A stretch of 64,000 nucleotides of DNA from Vespa crabro (lineage: Eukaryota; Arthropoda; Insecta; Hymenoptera; Vespidae). The notes under the pieces are model-generated. The model made no database searches. It was not told the origin of the DNA and saw only the letters and a program-made list of their open reading frames with translations. The stretch is from NCBI RefSeq assembly GCF_910589235.1, contig NC_060966.1, positions 682,001 through 746,000 of the forward strand, given 5' to 3'. Numbering within the stretch: the first letter of the stretch is position 1; every line of letters starts with the position of its first letter. Positions 14,034 through 30,200 of the stretch are shown here, piece by piece. The translations under genes and the position numbers were made by a program.

Positions 14034-16080
14034 TTGCATTTCATAAGATCAAACATCTATTTTATATTGGAATCAAAGTTTTTAACATTCTTTCATATCG
14101 TATATACGATTTTTCGCTCATATACGCGTATCGTCGAAAAACGAAAACTTGAAATCTCGTTCAATTTCATTGATTTTATATTCTATCGATGCATAATAAA
14201 GAATATAACAAGAATATAACGTTTTTACTATGTTTTAAATACGCGTTTTCATATGATAATTGTCGAAAAACGTAATCGACATACGCGAATTTCGGTATAT
14301 GCGAAGATAAAATCGTGAAATCTTTAATAATACTTGTGCCACAGTTAGAAAAATGTTACCAATCGATTCAGAACATTGCATGTCATAAGATCAAACATCT
14401 ATTTTATATTGGAATCAAAGTTTTTAACATTATTTCATATCGTATACACGATTTTTCGCTCATATACGCGTATCGTCGAAAAACGAAAACTTGAAATCTC
14501 GTTCAATTTCATTGATTTTATATTCTATCGATGCAGAATAAAGAATATAAAAAGAATATAACGTTTTTACTATGTTTAAATACGCGTTTTCATATGATAA
14601 TTGTCGAAAAACGTAATCGACATACGCGAATTTCGGTATATGCGAAGATAAAATCGTGAAATATTTAATAATACTTGTGCCACAGTTAGAAAAATGTTAC
14701 CAATCGATTCAGAACATTGCATTTCATAAGATCAAACATCTATTTTATATTGGAATCAAAGTTTTTAACATTCTTTCATATCGTATATACGATTTTTCGC
14801 TCATATACGCGTATCGTCGAAAAACGAAAACTTGAAATCTCGTTCAATTTCATTGATTTTATATTCTATCGATGCAGAATAAAGAACATAACGTTTTTAC
14901 TATGTTTGAATACGCGTTTTCATATGATAATTGTCGAAAAACTTAATCGACATTCGCGAATTTCGGTATATGCGAAGAAGAAATCGTGAAATCTTTAATA
15001 ATACTTGTGCCACAGTTAGAAAAATGTTACCAATCGATTCAGAACATTGCATTTCATAAGATCAAACATCTATTTTATATTGGAATCAAAGTTTTTAACA
15101 TTCTTCATATCGTATATACGATTTTTCGCTCATATACGCGTATCGTCGAAAAACGAAAACTTGAAATCTCGTTCAATTTCATTGATTTTATATTCTATCG
15201 ATGCAGAATAAAGAATATTACAAGAATATAACGTTTTTACTATGTATAAATACGCGTTTTCATATGATAATTGTCGAAAAACGTAATCGACATACGCGAA
15301 TTTCGGTATATGCGAAGATAAAATCGTGAAATCTTTAATAATACTTGTGCCACAGTTAGAAAAATGTTACCAATCGATTCAGAACATTGCATTTCATAAG
15401 ATCAAACATCTATTTTATATTGGAATCAAAGTTTTTAACATTCTTTCATATCGTATATACGATTTTTCGCTCATATACGCGTATCGTCGAAAAACGAAAA
15501 CTTGAAATCTCGTTCAATTTCATTGATTTTATATTCTATCGATGCATAATAAAGAATATAACAAGAATATAACGTTTTTACTATGTTTTAAATACGCGTT
15601 TTCATATTATAATTGTCGAAAAACGTAATCGACATAAGCGAATTTCGGTATATGCGAAGATAAAATCGTGAAATCTTTAATAATACTTGTGCCACAGTTA
15701 GAAAAATGTTACCAATCGATTCAGAACATTGCATGTCATACGATCAAACATCTATTTTATATTGGAATCAAAGTTTTTAACATTATTTCATATCGTATAC
15801 ACGATTTTTCGCTCATATACGCGTATCGTCGAAAAACGAAAACTTGAAATCTCGTTCAATTTCATTGATTTTATATTCTATCGATGCAGAATAAAGAATA
15901 TAACAAGAATATAACGTTTTTACTATGTTTAAATACGCGTTTTCATATGATAATTGTCGAAAAACGTAATCGACATACGCGAATTTCGGTATATGCGAAG
16001 ATAAAATCGTGAAATCTTTAATAATACTTGTGCCACAGTTAGAAAAATGTTACCAATCGATTCAGAACATTGCATTTCAT
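14034..16080. repeat. Four-monomer satellite block duplicated at 1,353-bp offset
   Basis: The monomers at 14,034 and 14,376 recur at 15,387 and 15,729. Shared private variants are CGATGCATAATAAAG, TATGTTTTAAATACG (one extra T, giving a 342-bp monomer), TTGCATGTCATA and AACATTATTTCATATCG with the palindrome variant CGTATACACG. The offset is about 11 bp less than four monomers, because the block contains a copy shortened at AAAGAACATAACG near 14,885. It shows another independent round of block duplication. Confidence 0.8.
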
Positions 16081-18644
16081 AAGATCAAACATCTATTTTA
16101 TGTTGGAATCAAAGTTTTTAACATTCTTTCATATCGTATATACGATTTTTCGCTCATATACGCGTATCGTCGAAAAACGAAAACTTGAAATCTCGTTCAA
16201 TTTCATTGATTTTATATTCTATCGATGCAGAATAAAGAATATAACAAGAATATAACGTTTTTACTATGTTTAAATACGCGTTTTCATATGATAATTGTCG
16301 AAAAACGTAATCGACATACGCGAATTTCGGTATATGCGAAGATAAAATCGTGAAATCTTTAATAATACTTGTGCCACAGTTAGAAAAATGTTACCAATTG
16401 ATTCAGAACATTGCATTTCATAAGATCAAACATCTATTTTATATTGTAATCAAAGTTTTTAACATTCTTTCATATCGTATATACGATTTTTCGCTCATAT
16501 ACGCGTATCGTCGAAAAACGAAAACTTGAAATCTCGTCCAATTTCATTGTTTTTATATTCTATCGATGCAGAATAAAGAATATAACAAGAATATAACGTT
16601 CTTACTATGTTTAAATACGCGTTTTCATATGATAATTGTCGAAAAACGTAATCGACATATGCGAATTTCGGTATATGCGAAGATAAAATCGTGAAATCTA
16701 TAATAATACTTGTGCCACCGTTAGAAAAATGTTACCAATCGCTTCAGAACATTGCATTTCATAAGATCAAACAACTATTTTATATTGGAATCAAAGTTTT
16801 TAACATTCTTTCATATCGTATACACGATTTTTCGCTCATATACGCGTATCGTCGAAAAACGAAAACTTGAAATCTCGTTCAATTTCATTGATTTTATATT
16901 CTATCGATGCAGAATAAAGAATATAACAAGAATATAACGTTTTTACTATGTTTAAATACGCGTTTTCATATGATAATTGTCGAAAAACGTAATCGACATA
17001 CGCGAATTTCGGTATATGCGAAGATAAAATCGTGAAATCTTTAATAATACTTGTGCCACAGTTAGAAAAATGTTACCAATCGCTTCAGAACATTGCATTT
17101 CATAAGATCAAACATCCATTTTATATTGGAATCAAAGTTTTTAACATTCTTTCATATCGTATACACGATTTTTCGCTCATATACGCGTATCGTCGAAAAA
17201 CGAAAACTTGAAATCTCGTTCAATTTCATTGATTTTATATTCTATCGATGCAGAATAAAGAATATAACAAGAATATAACGTTTTTACTATGTTTAAATAC
17301 GCGTTTTCATATGATAATTGTCGAAAAACGTAATCGACATACGCGAATTTCGGTATATGCGAAGATAAAATCGTGAAATCTTTAATAATACTTGTGCCAC
17401 AGTTAGAAAAATGTTACCAATCGATTCAGAACATTGCATTTCATAAGATCAAACTTCTATTTTATATTGTAATCAAAGTTTTTAACATTCTTTCATATCG
17501 TATATACGATTTTTCGCTCATATACGCGTATCGTCGAAAAACGAAAACTTGAAATCTCGTTCAATTTCAATGATTTTATATTCTATCGATGCAGAATAAA
17601 GAATATAACAAGAATATAACGTTTTTACTATGTTTAAATACGCGTTTTCATATGATAATTGTCGAAAAACGTAGTCGACATACGCGAATTTCGGTATATG
17701 CGAAGATAAAATCGTGAAATCTTTAATAATACTAGTGCCACAGTTAGAAAGATGTTACCAATCGATTCAGAACATTGCATTTCATAAGATCAAACATCTA
17801 TTTTATATTGGAATCAAAGTTTTTAACATTCTTTCATATCGTATATACGATTTTTCGCTCATATACGCGTATCGTCGAAAAACGAAAACTTGAAATCTCG
17901 TTCAATTTCATTGATTTTATATTCTATCAATGCAGAATAAAGAATATAACAAGAATATAACGTTTTTACTATGTTTAAATACGCGTTTTCATAAGATAAT
18001 TGTCGAAAAACGTAATCGACATACGCGAATTTCGGTATATGCGAAGATAAAATCGTGAAATTTTTAATAATACTTTTGCCACAGTTAGAAAAATGTTACC
18101 AATCGATTCAGAACATTGCATTTCATAAGATCAAACATCTATTTTATATTGGAATCAAAGTTTTTAACATTCTTTCGTATCGTATATACGATTTTTCGCT
18201 CATATACGCGTATCGTCGAAAAACGAAAACTTGAAATCTCGTTCAATTTCATTGATTTTATATTCTATCGATGCAGAATAAAGAATATAACAAGAATATA
18301 ACGTTTTTACTATGTTTAAATACGCGTTTTCATATGATAATTGTCGAAAAACTTAATCGACATACGCGAATTTCGGTATATGCGAAGATAAAATCGTGAA
18401 ATCTTTAATAATACTTGTGCCACAGTTAGAAAAATGTTACCAATCGATTCAGAACATTGCATTTCATAAGATCAAACATCTATTTTATATTGGAATCAAA
18501 GTTTTTAACATTCTTTCATATCGTATATTCGATTTTTCGCTCATATACGCGTATCGTCGAAAAACGAAAACTTGAAATCTCGTTCAATTTCATTGATTTT
18601 ATATTCTATCGATGCAGAATAAAGAATATAACAAGAATATAACG

Positions 18645-21600
18645 TTTTTACTATGTTTAAATACGCGTTTTCATATGATAATTGTCGATAAACGTAATCG
18701 ACATACGCGAATTTCGGTATATGCGAAGATAGAATCGTGAAATCTTTAATAATACTTGTGCCACAGTTAGAAAAATGTTACCAATCGATTCAGAACATTG
18801 CATTTCATAAGATCAAACATCTATTTTATATTGGAATCAAAGTTTTTAACATTCTTTCGTATCGTATATACGATTTTTCGCTCATATACGCGTATCGTCG
18901 AAAAACGAAAACTTGAAATCTCGTTCAATTTCATTGATTTTATATTCTATCGATGCAGAATAAAGAATATAACAAGAATATAACGTTTTTACTATGTTTT
19001 AAATACGCGTTTTCATATGATAATTGTCGAAAAACTTAATCGACATACGTGAATTTCGGTATATGCGAAGATAAAATCGTGAAATCTTTAATAATACTTG
19101 TGCCACAGTTAGAAAAATGTTACCAATCGATTCAGAACATTGCATTTCATAAGATCAAACATCTATTTTATATTGGAATCAAAGTTTTTAACATTCTTTC
19201 ATATCGTATATACGATTTATCGCTCATATACGCGTATCGTCGAAAAACGAAAACTTCAAATCTCGTTCAATTTCATTGATTTTATATTCTATCGATGCAG
19301 AATAAAGAATATAACAAGAATATAACGTTTTTGCTATGTTTAAATACGCGTTTTCATATGATAATTGTCGAAAAACGTAATCGACATACGCGAATTTCGG
19401 TATATGCGAAGATAAAAACGTGAAATCTTTAATAATACTTGTGCCACAGTTAGAAAAATGTTACCAATCGATTCAGAACATTGCATTTCATAAGATCAAA
19501 CATCTATTTTATATTGGAATCAAAGTTTTTAAAATTCTTTCATATCGTATATACGATTTATCGCTCATATACGCGTATCGTCGAAAAACGAAAACTTGAA
19601 ATCTCGTTCAATTTCATTGATTGTATATTCTATCGATGCAGAATAAAGAATATAACAAGAATATAACGTTTTTGCTATGTTTAAATACGCGTTTTCATAT
19701 GATAATTGTCGAAAAACTTAATCGACATACGTGAATTTCGGTATATGCGAAGATAAAATCGTGAAATCTTTAATAATACTTGTGCCACAGTTAGAAAAAT
19801 GTTACCAATCGATTCAGAACATTGCATTTCATAAGATCAAACATCTATTTTATAATGGAATCAAAGTTTTTAACATTCTTTCATATCGTATATACGATTT
19901 ATCGCTCATATACGCGTATCGTCGAAAAACGAAAACTTCAAATCTCGTTCAATTTCATTGATTTTATATTCTATCGATGCAGAATAAAGAATATAACAAG
20001 AATATAACGTTTGCTATGTTTAAATACGCGTTTTCATATGATAATTGTCGAAAAACGTAATCGACATACGCGAATTTCGGTATATGCGAAGATAAAAACG
20101 TGAAATCTTTAATAATACTTGTGCCACAGTTAGAAAAATGTTACCAATCGATTCAGAACATTGCATTTCATAAGATCAAACATCTATTTTATATTGGAAT
20201 CAAAGTTTTTAACATTCTTTCATATCGTATATACGATTTTTCGCTCATATACGCGTATCGTCGAAAAACGAAAACTTGAAATCTCGTTCAATTTCGTTGA
20301 TTTTATATTCTATCGATGCAGAATAAAGAATATAACAAGAATATAACGTTTTTACTATGTTTAAATACGCGTTTTCATATGATAATTGTCGAAAAACTTA
20401 ATCGACATACGCGAATTTCGGTATATGCGAAGATAAAATCGTGAAATCTTTAATAATACTTGTGCCACAGTTAGAAAAATGTTACCAATCGATTCAGAAC
20501 ATTGCATTTCATAAGATCAAACATCTATTTTATATTGGAATCAAAGTTTTTAACATTCTTTCGTATCGTATATACGATTTTTCGCTCATATACGCGTATC
20601 GTCGAAAAACGAAAACTTGAAATCTCGTTCAATTTCATTGATTTTATATTCTATCGATGCAGAATAAAGAATATAACAAGAATAAAACGTTTTTACTATG
20701 TTTAAATACGCGTTTTCATATGATAATTGTCGAAAAACCTATTCGACATACGCGAATTTCGGTTTATGGGAAGATAAAATCGTGAAATCTTTAATAATAC
20801 TTGTGCCACAGTTAGAAAAATGTTACCAATCGATTCAGAACATTGCATTTCATAAGATCAAACATCTATTTTATATTGGAATCAAACTTTTTAACATTCT
20901 TTCATATCGTATATACGATTTTTCGCTCATATACGCGTATCGTCGAAAAACGAAAACTTGAAATCTCGTTAAATTTCATTGATTTTATATTCTATCGATG
21001 CAGAATAAAGAATATAACAAGAATATATCGTTTTTACTATGTTTAAATACGCGTTTTCATATGATAATTGTCGATAAACGTAATCGACATACGCGAATTT
21101 CGGTATATGCGAAGATAGAATCGTGAAATCTTTAATAATACTTGTGCCACAGTTAGAAAAATGTTACCAATCGATTCAGAACATTGCATTTCATAAGATC
21201 AAACATCTATTTTATATTGGAATCAAAGTTTTTAACATTCTTTCGTATCGTATATACGATTTTTCGCTCATATACGCGTATCGTCGAAAAACGAAAACTT
21301 GAAATCTCGTTCAATTTCATTGATTTTATATTCTATCGATGCAGAATAAAGAATATAACAAGAATATAACGTTTTTACTATGTTTTAAATACGCGTTTTC
21401 ATATGATAATTGTCGAAAAACTTAATCGACATACGTGAATTTCGGTATATGCGAAGATAAAATCGTGAAATCTTTAATAATACTTGTGCCACAGTTAGAA
21501 AAATGTTACCAATCGATTCAGAACATTGCATTTCATAAGATCAAACATCTATTTTATATTGGAATCAAAGTTTTTAACATTCTTTCATATCGTATATACG

Positions 21601-23458
21601 ATTTATCGCTCATATACGCGTATCGTCGAAAAACGAAAACTTCAAATCTCGTTCAATTTCATTGATTTTATATTCTATCGATGCAGAATAAAGAATATAA
21701 CAAGAATATAACGTTTTTGCTATGTTTAAATACGCGTTTTCATATGATAATTGTCGAAAAACGTAATCGACATACGCGAATTTCGGTATATGCGAAGATA
21801 AAAACGTGAAATCTTTAATAATACTTGTGCCACAGTTAGAAAAATGTTACCAATCGATTCAGAACATTGCATTTCATAAGATCAAACATCTATTTTATAT
21901 TGGAATCAAAGTTTTTAAAATTCTTTCATATCGTATATACGATTTATCGCTCATATACGCGTATCGTCGAAAAACGAAAACTTGAAATCTCGTTCAATTT
22001 CATTGATTGTATATTCTATCGATGCAGAATAAAGAATATAACAAGAATATAACGTTTTTGCTATGTTTAAATACGCGTTTTCATATGATAATTGTCGAAA
22101 AACTTAATCGACATACGTGAATTTCGGTATATGCGAAGATAAAATCGTGAAATCTTTAATAATACTTGTGCCACAGTTAGAAAAATGTTACCAATCGATT
22201 CAGAACATTGCATTTCATAAGATCAAACATCTATTTTATAATGGAATCAAAGTTTTTAACATTCTTTCATATCGTATATACGATTTATCGCTCATATACG
22301 CGTATCGTCGAAAAACGAAAACTTCAAATCTCGTTCAATTTCATTGATTTTATATTCTATCGATGCAGAATAAAGAATATAACAAGAATATAACGTTTGC
22401 TATGTTTAAATACGCGTTTTCATATGATAATTGTCGAAAAACGTAATCGACATACGCGAATTTCGGTATATGCGAAGATAAAAACGTGAAATCTTTAATA
22501 ATACTTGTGCCACAGTTAGAAAAATGTTACCAATCGATTCAGAACATTGCATTTCATAAGATCAAACATCTATTTTATATTGGAATCAAAGTTTTTAACA
22601 TTCTTTCATATCGTATATACGATTTTTCGCTCATATACGCGTATCGTCGAAAAACGAAAACTTGAAATCTCGTTCAATTTCGTTGATTTTATATTCTATC
22701 GATGCAGAATAAAGAATATAACAAGAATATAACGTTTTTACTATGTTTAAATACGCGTTTTCATATGATAATTGTCGAAAAACTTAATCGACATACGCGA
22801 ATTTCGGTATATGCGAAGATAAAATCGTGAAATCTTTAATAATACTTGTGCCACAGTTAGAAAAATGTTACCAATCGATTCAGAACATTGCATTTCATAA
22901 GATCAAACATCTATTTTATATTGGAATCAAAGTTTTTAACATTCTTTCGTATCGTATATACGATTTTTCGCTCATATACGCGTATCGTCGAAAAACGAAA
23001 ACTTGAAATCTCGTTCAATTTCATTGATTTTATATTCTATCGATGCAGAATAAAGAATATAACAAGAATAAAACGTTTTTACTATGTTTAAATACGCGTT
23101 TTCATATGATAATTGTCGAAAAACCTATTCGACATACGCGAATTTCGGTTTATGGGAAGATAAAATCGTGAAATCTTTAATAATACTTGTGCCACAGTTA
23201 GAAAAATGTTACCAATCGATTCAGAACATTGCATTTCATAAGATCAAACATCTATTTTATATTGGAATCAAACTTTTTAACATTCTTTCATATCGTATAT
23301 ACGATTTTTCGCTCATATACGCGTATCGTCGAAAAACGAAAACTTGAAATCTCGTTAAATTTCATTGATTTTATATTCTATCGATGCAGAATAAAGAATA
23401 TAACAAGAATATATCGTTTTTACTATGTTTAAATACGCGTTTTCATATGATAATTGTC
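18645..23458. repeat. Higher-order repeat: two tandem copies of a seven-monomer unit (2,386 bp)
   Basis: Every monomer variant from 18,798 to 20,843 is repeated in the same order from 21,184 to 23,229, always 2,386 bp away. Diagnostic shared features are CTTTCGTATCG, the GATAAACG and GATAGAATCG pair, ATACGATTTATCGC, TTTAAAATTCTTTC, a 2-bp-shorter ATAACGTTTGCTATG, AAAACCTATTCG and GGTTTATGGGAAG. Reading the stop-free frames of both copies I found no difference between them. The self-match runs from just after the ATATAACG/ATATATCG difference at 18,642/21,028 to about 21,072/23,458. The near identity over 2.4 kb means this amplification is recent, or that conversion is continuing. Confidence 0.92.
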
Positions 23459-24215
23459 GAAAAACCTAACCGACATACGCGAATTTCGGTATATGCGAAG
23501 ATAAAATCGTGAAATCTTTAATAATACTTGTGCCACAGTTAGAAAAATGTTACCAATCGATTCAGAACATTGCATTTCATAAGATCAAACATCTATTTTA
23601 TATTGGAATCAAAGTTTTTAACATTCATTCATATCGTATATACGATTTTTCGCTCATATACGCGATTCGTCGAAAAACGAAAACTTGAAATCTCGTTCAA
23701 TTTCATTGATTTTATATTCTATCGATGCAGAATAAAGAATATAACAAGAATATAACGTTTTTACTATGTTTAAATACGCGTTTTCATATGATAATTGTCG
23801 AAAAACGTAATCGACATACGCGAATTTCGGTATATGCGAAGATAAAATCGTGAAATCTTTAATAATACTTGTGCCACAGTTAGAAAAATGTTATCAATCG
23901 ATTCAGAACATTGCATTTAATAAGATCAAACATCTATTTTATATTGGAATCAAAGTTTTTAACATTCTTTCATATCGTATATACGATTTTTCGCTCATAT
24001 ACGCGTATCGTCGAAAAACGAAAACTTGAAATCTCGTTCAATTTCATTGATTTTATATTCTATCGATGCAGAATAAATAATATAACAAGAATAAAACGTT
24101 TTTACTATGTTTAAATACGCGTTTTCATATGATAATTGTCGAAAAACGTTATCGACATACGCGAATTTCGGTATATGCGAAGATAAAATCGTGAAATCTT
24201 TAATAATACTTGTGC

Positions 24216-27200
24216 CACAGTTAGAAAAATGTTACCAATCGATTCAGAACATTGCATTTCATAAGATCAAACATCTATTTTATATTGGAATCAAAGTTTT
24301 TAACATTCTTTCATATCGTATATACGATTTTTCGCTCATATACGCGTATCGTCGAAAAACGAAAACTTGAAATCTCGTTCAATTTCATTGATTTTATATT
24401 CTATCGATGCAGAATAAAGAATATAACAAGAATATATCGTTTTTACTATGTTTAAATACGCGTTTTCATATGATAATTGTCGAAAAACATAATCGACATA
24501 CGCGAATTTCGGTATATGCGAAGATAAAATCGTGAAATCTTTAATAATACTTGTGCCACAGTTAGAAAAATGTTACCAATCGATTCAGAACATTGCATTT
24601 CATAAGATCAAACAACTATTTTATATTGGAATCAAAGTTTTTAACATTCTTTCATATCGTATATACGATTTTTCTCTCATATACGCGTATCGTCGAAAAA
24701 CGAAAACTTGAAATCTCTTTCAATTTCATTGATTTTATATTCTTTCGATGCATAATAAAGAATATAACAAGAATATAACGTTTTTACTATGTTTTAAATA
24801 CGCGTTTTCATATGATAATTGTCGAAAAACGTAATCGACATACGCGAATTTCGGTATATGCGAAGATAAAATCGTGAAATCTTTAATAATACTTGTGCCA
24901 CAGTTAGAAAAATTTTACCAATCGATTCAGAACATTGCATTTCATAAGATCAAACATCTATTTTATATTGGAATCAAAGTTTTTAACATTCTTTCACATC
25001 GTATATACGATTTTTCGCTCATATACGCGTATCGTCGAAAAACGAAAACTTGAAATCTCGTTCAATTTCATTGATTTTATATTCTATCGATGCAGAATAA
25101 AGAATATAACAAGAATATAACGTTTTTACTATGTTTGAATACGCGTTTTCATATGATAATTGTCGAAAAACTTAATCGACATACGCGAATTTCGGTATAT
25201 GAGAAGATAATATCGTGAAATCTTTAATAATACTTGTGCCACAGTTCGAAAAATGTTACCAATCGATTCAGAACATTGCATTTCATAAGATCAAACATCT
25301 ATTTTATATTGGAATCAAAGTTTTTAACATTCTTTCATATCGTATATACGATTTTTCGCTCATATACGCGTATCGTCGAAAAACGAAAACTTGAAATCTC
25401 GTTCAATTTCATTGATTTTATATTCTATCGATGCAGAATAAAGAATATAACAAGAATATAACGTTTTTGCTATGTTTAAATACGCGTTTTCATTTGATAA
25501 TTGTCGAAAAACGTAATCGACATACGCGAATTTCGGTATATGCGAAGATAAAATCGTGAAATCTTTAATAATAATTGTGCCACAGTTAGAAAAATGTTAC
25601 CAATCGATTCAGAATTTTGCATTTCATAAGATCAAACATCTATTTTATATTGGAACAAAGTGTTTAACATTCTTTCATATCGTATATACGATTTTTCGCT
25701 CATATACGCGAATCGTCGAAAAACGAAAACTTGAAATCTCGTTCAATATCATTGATTTTATATTCTATCGATGCAGAATAAAGAATAAAACAAGAATATA
25801 ACGTTTTTACTATGTTTAAATACGCGTTTTCATATGATAATTGTCGAAAAACGTAATCGACATACGCGAATTTCGGTATATGCGAAGATAAAATCGTGAA
25901 ATCTTTAATAATACTTGTGCCACAGTTAGAAAAATGTTACCAATCGATTCAGAACATTGCATTTCATAAGATCGAACATCTATTTTATATTGGAATCGAA
26001 GTATTTAACTTTCTTTCATATCGTATATACGATTTTTCGCTCATATACGCGTATCGTCGAAATACGAAAACTTGAAATCTCGTTCAATTTCATTGATTTT
26101 ATATTCTATCGATGCAGAATAAAGAATATGACAAGAATATATCGTTTTTACTATGTTTAAATACGCGTTTTCAAATGATAATCGTCGAAAATCGTAATCG
26201 ACATACGCGAATTTCGGTATATGCGAAGATAAAATCGTGAAATCTTTAATAATACTTGTGCCACAGTTAGAAAAATGTTACCAATCGATTCAGAACATTA
26301 CATTTCATCAGATCAAACAACTATTTTATATTGGAATCAAAGTTCTTAACATTCTTTCATATAGTATATACGATTTTTCTCTCATATACGCGTATCGTGT
26401 AAAAACGAAGAGTTGAAATATCGTTAAATTTCATTCATTTTATATTCTATATATGCAGAATAAAGAATATAACAAGAATATAACGTTTTTACTATGTTTA
26501 AATACGCATTTTCATATGATAATTGTCGAAAAACTTAATCGACATACGCGAATTTCGGTATATGCGAAGATAAAATCGTGAAATCTTTAATAATACTTGT
26601 GCCACAGTTAGAAAAATGTTACCAATCGTTTCAGAACATTGCATTTCATAAGATCAAACATCTATTTTATATTGGATTCAAAGTTTTTAACATTCTTTCA
26701 TATCGTATATTCGATTTTTCGCTCATATTCGCGTATCGTCGAAAAACGAAAACTTGAAATCTCGTTCAATTTCATTGATTTTATATTCTATCGATGCAGA
26801 ATAAAGAATATAACGTTTTTACTATGTTTAAACACGTGTTTTCATATGTTAATTGTCGAAAGACGTAATCGACATACGCGAATTTCGGTATATGCGAAGA
26901 TAAAATCGTGTAATCTTTAATAATCCTTTGCCACAGTTAGAAAAATGTTACCAATCGATTCAGAACATTGCATTTCATAAGATCAAACATCTATTTTATA
27001 TTGGAATCAAAGTTTTTAACATTCTTTCATATCGTATATACGATTTTTCGCTCATATACGCGTATCGTCGAAAAACGAAAACTTGAAATCTCGTTCAATT
27101 TCATTGATTTTATATTCTATCGATGCAGAATAAAGAATATAACAAGAATATATCGTTTTTACTATGTTTAAATACGCGTTTTCATATGATAATTGTCGAA

Positions 27201-30200
27201 AAACATAATCGACATACGCGAATTTCGGTATATGCGAAGATAAAATCGTGAAATCTTTAATAATACTTGTGCCACAGTTAGAAAAATGTTACCAATCGAT
27301 TCAGAACATTGCATTTCATAAGATCAAACAACTATTTTATATTGGAATCAAAGTTTTTAACATTCTTTCATATCGTATATACGATTTTTCTCTCATATAC
27401 GCGTATCGTCGAAAAACGAAAACTTGAAATCTCTTTCAATTTCATTGATTTTATATTCTTTCGATGCATAATAAAGAATATAACAAGAATATAACGTTTT
27501 TACTATGTTTTAAATACGCGTTTTCATATGATAATTGTCGAAAAACGTAATCGACATACGCGAATTTCGGTATATGCGAAGATAAAATCGTGAAATCTTT
27601 AATAATACTTGTGCCACAGTTAGAAAAATTTTACCAATCGATTCAGAACATTGCATTTCATAAGATCAAACATCTATTTTATATTGGAATCAAAGTTTTT
27701 AACATTCTTTCACATCGTATATACGATTTTTCGCTCATATACGCGTATCGTCGAAAAACGAAAACTTGAAATCTCGTTCAATTTCATTGATTTTATATTC
27801 TATCGATGCAGAATAAAGAATATAACAAGAATATAACGTTTTTACTATGTTTGAATACGCGTTTTCATATGATAATTGTCGAAAAACTTAATCGACATAC
27901 GCGAATTTCGGTATATGAGAAGATAATATCGTGAAATCTTTAATAATACTTGTGCCACAGTTCGAAAAATGTTACCAATCGATTCAGAACATTGCATTTC
28001 ATAAGATCAAACATCTATTTTATATTGGAATCAAAGTTTTTAACATTCTTTCATATCGTATATACGATTTTTCGCTCATATACGCGTATCGTCGAAAAAC
28101 GAAAACTTGAAATCTCGTTCAATTTCATTGATTTTATATTCTATCGATGCAGAATAAAGAATATAACAAGAATATAACGTTTTTGCTATGTTTAAATACG
28201 CGTTTTCATTTGATAATTGTCGAAAAACCTAATCGACATACGCGAATTTCGGTATATGCGAAGATAAAATCGTGAAATCTTTAATAATAATTGTGCCACA
28301 GTTAGAAAAATGTTACCAATCGATTCAGAATTTTGCATTTCATAAGATCAAACATCTATTTTATATTGGAACAAAGTTTTTAACATTCTTTCATATCGTA
28401 TATACGATTTTTCGCTCATATACGCGAATCGTCGAAAAACGAAAACTTGAAATCTCGTTCAATATCATTGATTTTATATTCTATCGATGCAGAATAAAGA
28501 ATAAAACAAGAATATAACGTTTTTACTATGTTTAAATACGCGTTTTCATATGATAATTGTCGAAAAACGTAATCGACATACGCGAATTTCGGTATATGCG
28601 AAGATAAAATCGTGAAATCTTTAATAATACTTGTGCCACAGTTAGAAAAATGTTACCAATCGATTCATAACATTGCATTTCATAAGATCGAACATCTATT
28701 TTATATTGGAATCGAAGTATTTAACTTTCTTTCATATCGTATATACGATTTTTCGCTCATATACGCGTATCGTCGAAAAACGAAAACTTGAAATCTCGTT
28801 CAATTTCATTGATTTTATATTCTATCGATGCAGAATAAAGAATATGACAAGAATATATCGTTTTTACTATGTTTAAATACGCGTTTTCAAATGATAATCG
28901 TCGAAAATCGTAATCGACATACGCGAATTTCGGTATATGCGAAGATAAAATCGTGAAATCTTTAATAATACTTGTGCCACAGTTAGAAAAATGTTACCAA
29001 TCGATTCAGAACATTACATTTCATCAGATCAAACAACTATTTTATATTGGAATCAAAGTTCTTAACATTCTTTCATATAGTATATACGATTTTTCTCTCA
29101 TATACGCGTATCGTGTAAAAACGAAGAGTTGAAATATCGTTAAATTTCATTCATTTTATATTCTATATATGCAGAATAAAGAATATAACAAGAATATAAC
29201 GTTTTTACTATGTTTAAATACGCATTTTCATATGATAATTGTCGAAAAACTTAATCGACATACGCGAATTTCGGTATATGCGAAGATAAAATCGTGAAAT
29301 CTTTAATAATACTTGTGCCACAGTTAGAAAAATGTTACCAATCGTTTCAGAACATTGCATTTCATAAGATCAAACATCTATTTTATATTGGATTCAAAGT
29401 TTTTAACATTCTTTCATATCGTATATACGATTTTTCGCTCATATTCGCGTATCGTCGAAAAACGAAAACTTGAAATCTCGTTCAATTTCATTGATTTTAT
29501 ATTCTATCGATGCAGAATAAAGAATATAACGTTTTTACTATGTTTAAATAAGTGTTTTCATATGTTAATTGTCGAAAGACGTAATCGACATACGCGAATT
29601 TCGGTATATGCGAAGATAAAATCGTGTAATCTTTAATAATCCTTTGCCACAGTTAGAAAAATGTTACCAATCGATTCAGAACATTACATTTCATCAGATC
29701 AAACAACTATTTTATATTGGAATCAAAGTTCTTAACATTCTTTCATATAGTATATACGATTTTTCGCTCATATACGCGTATCGTCGAAAAACGAAGAGTA
29801 GAAATCTCGTTCAATTTCATTCATTTTATATTCTATATATGCAAAATAAAGAATATAACAAGAATATAACGTTAGTACTATGTTTAAATACGCGTTTTCA
29901 TATAATAATCTTCGAAAAACCTAATGGACATACGCAAATTTCGGTATATGCGAAGATAAAATCGTGGAATCTTTAATAATACTTGTGCCACAATTAGAAA
30001 AATGTTAACAATCGATTCAGAACATTGCATTTCATCAGATCAAACAACTATTTTATATTGGTATCAAAGTTTTTAACATTCTTTCATATCGTATATTCGA
30101 TTTTTCGCTCATATACGCGTATCGTCGAAAAACGAAAACTTGAAATCTCGTTCAATTTCGTTGATTTTATATTCTATCGATGCAGAATAAAGAATATAAC

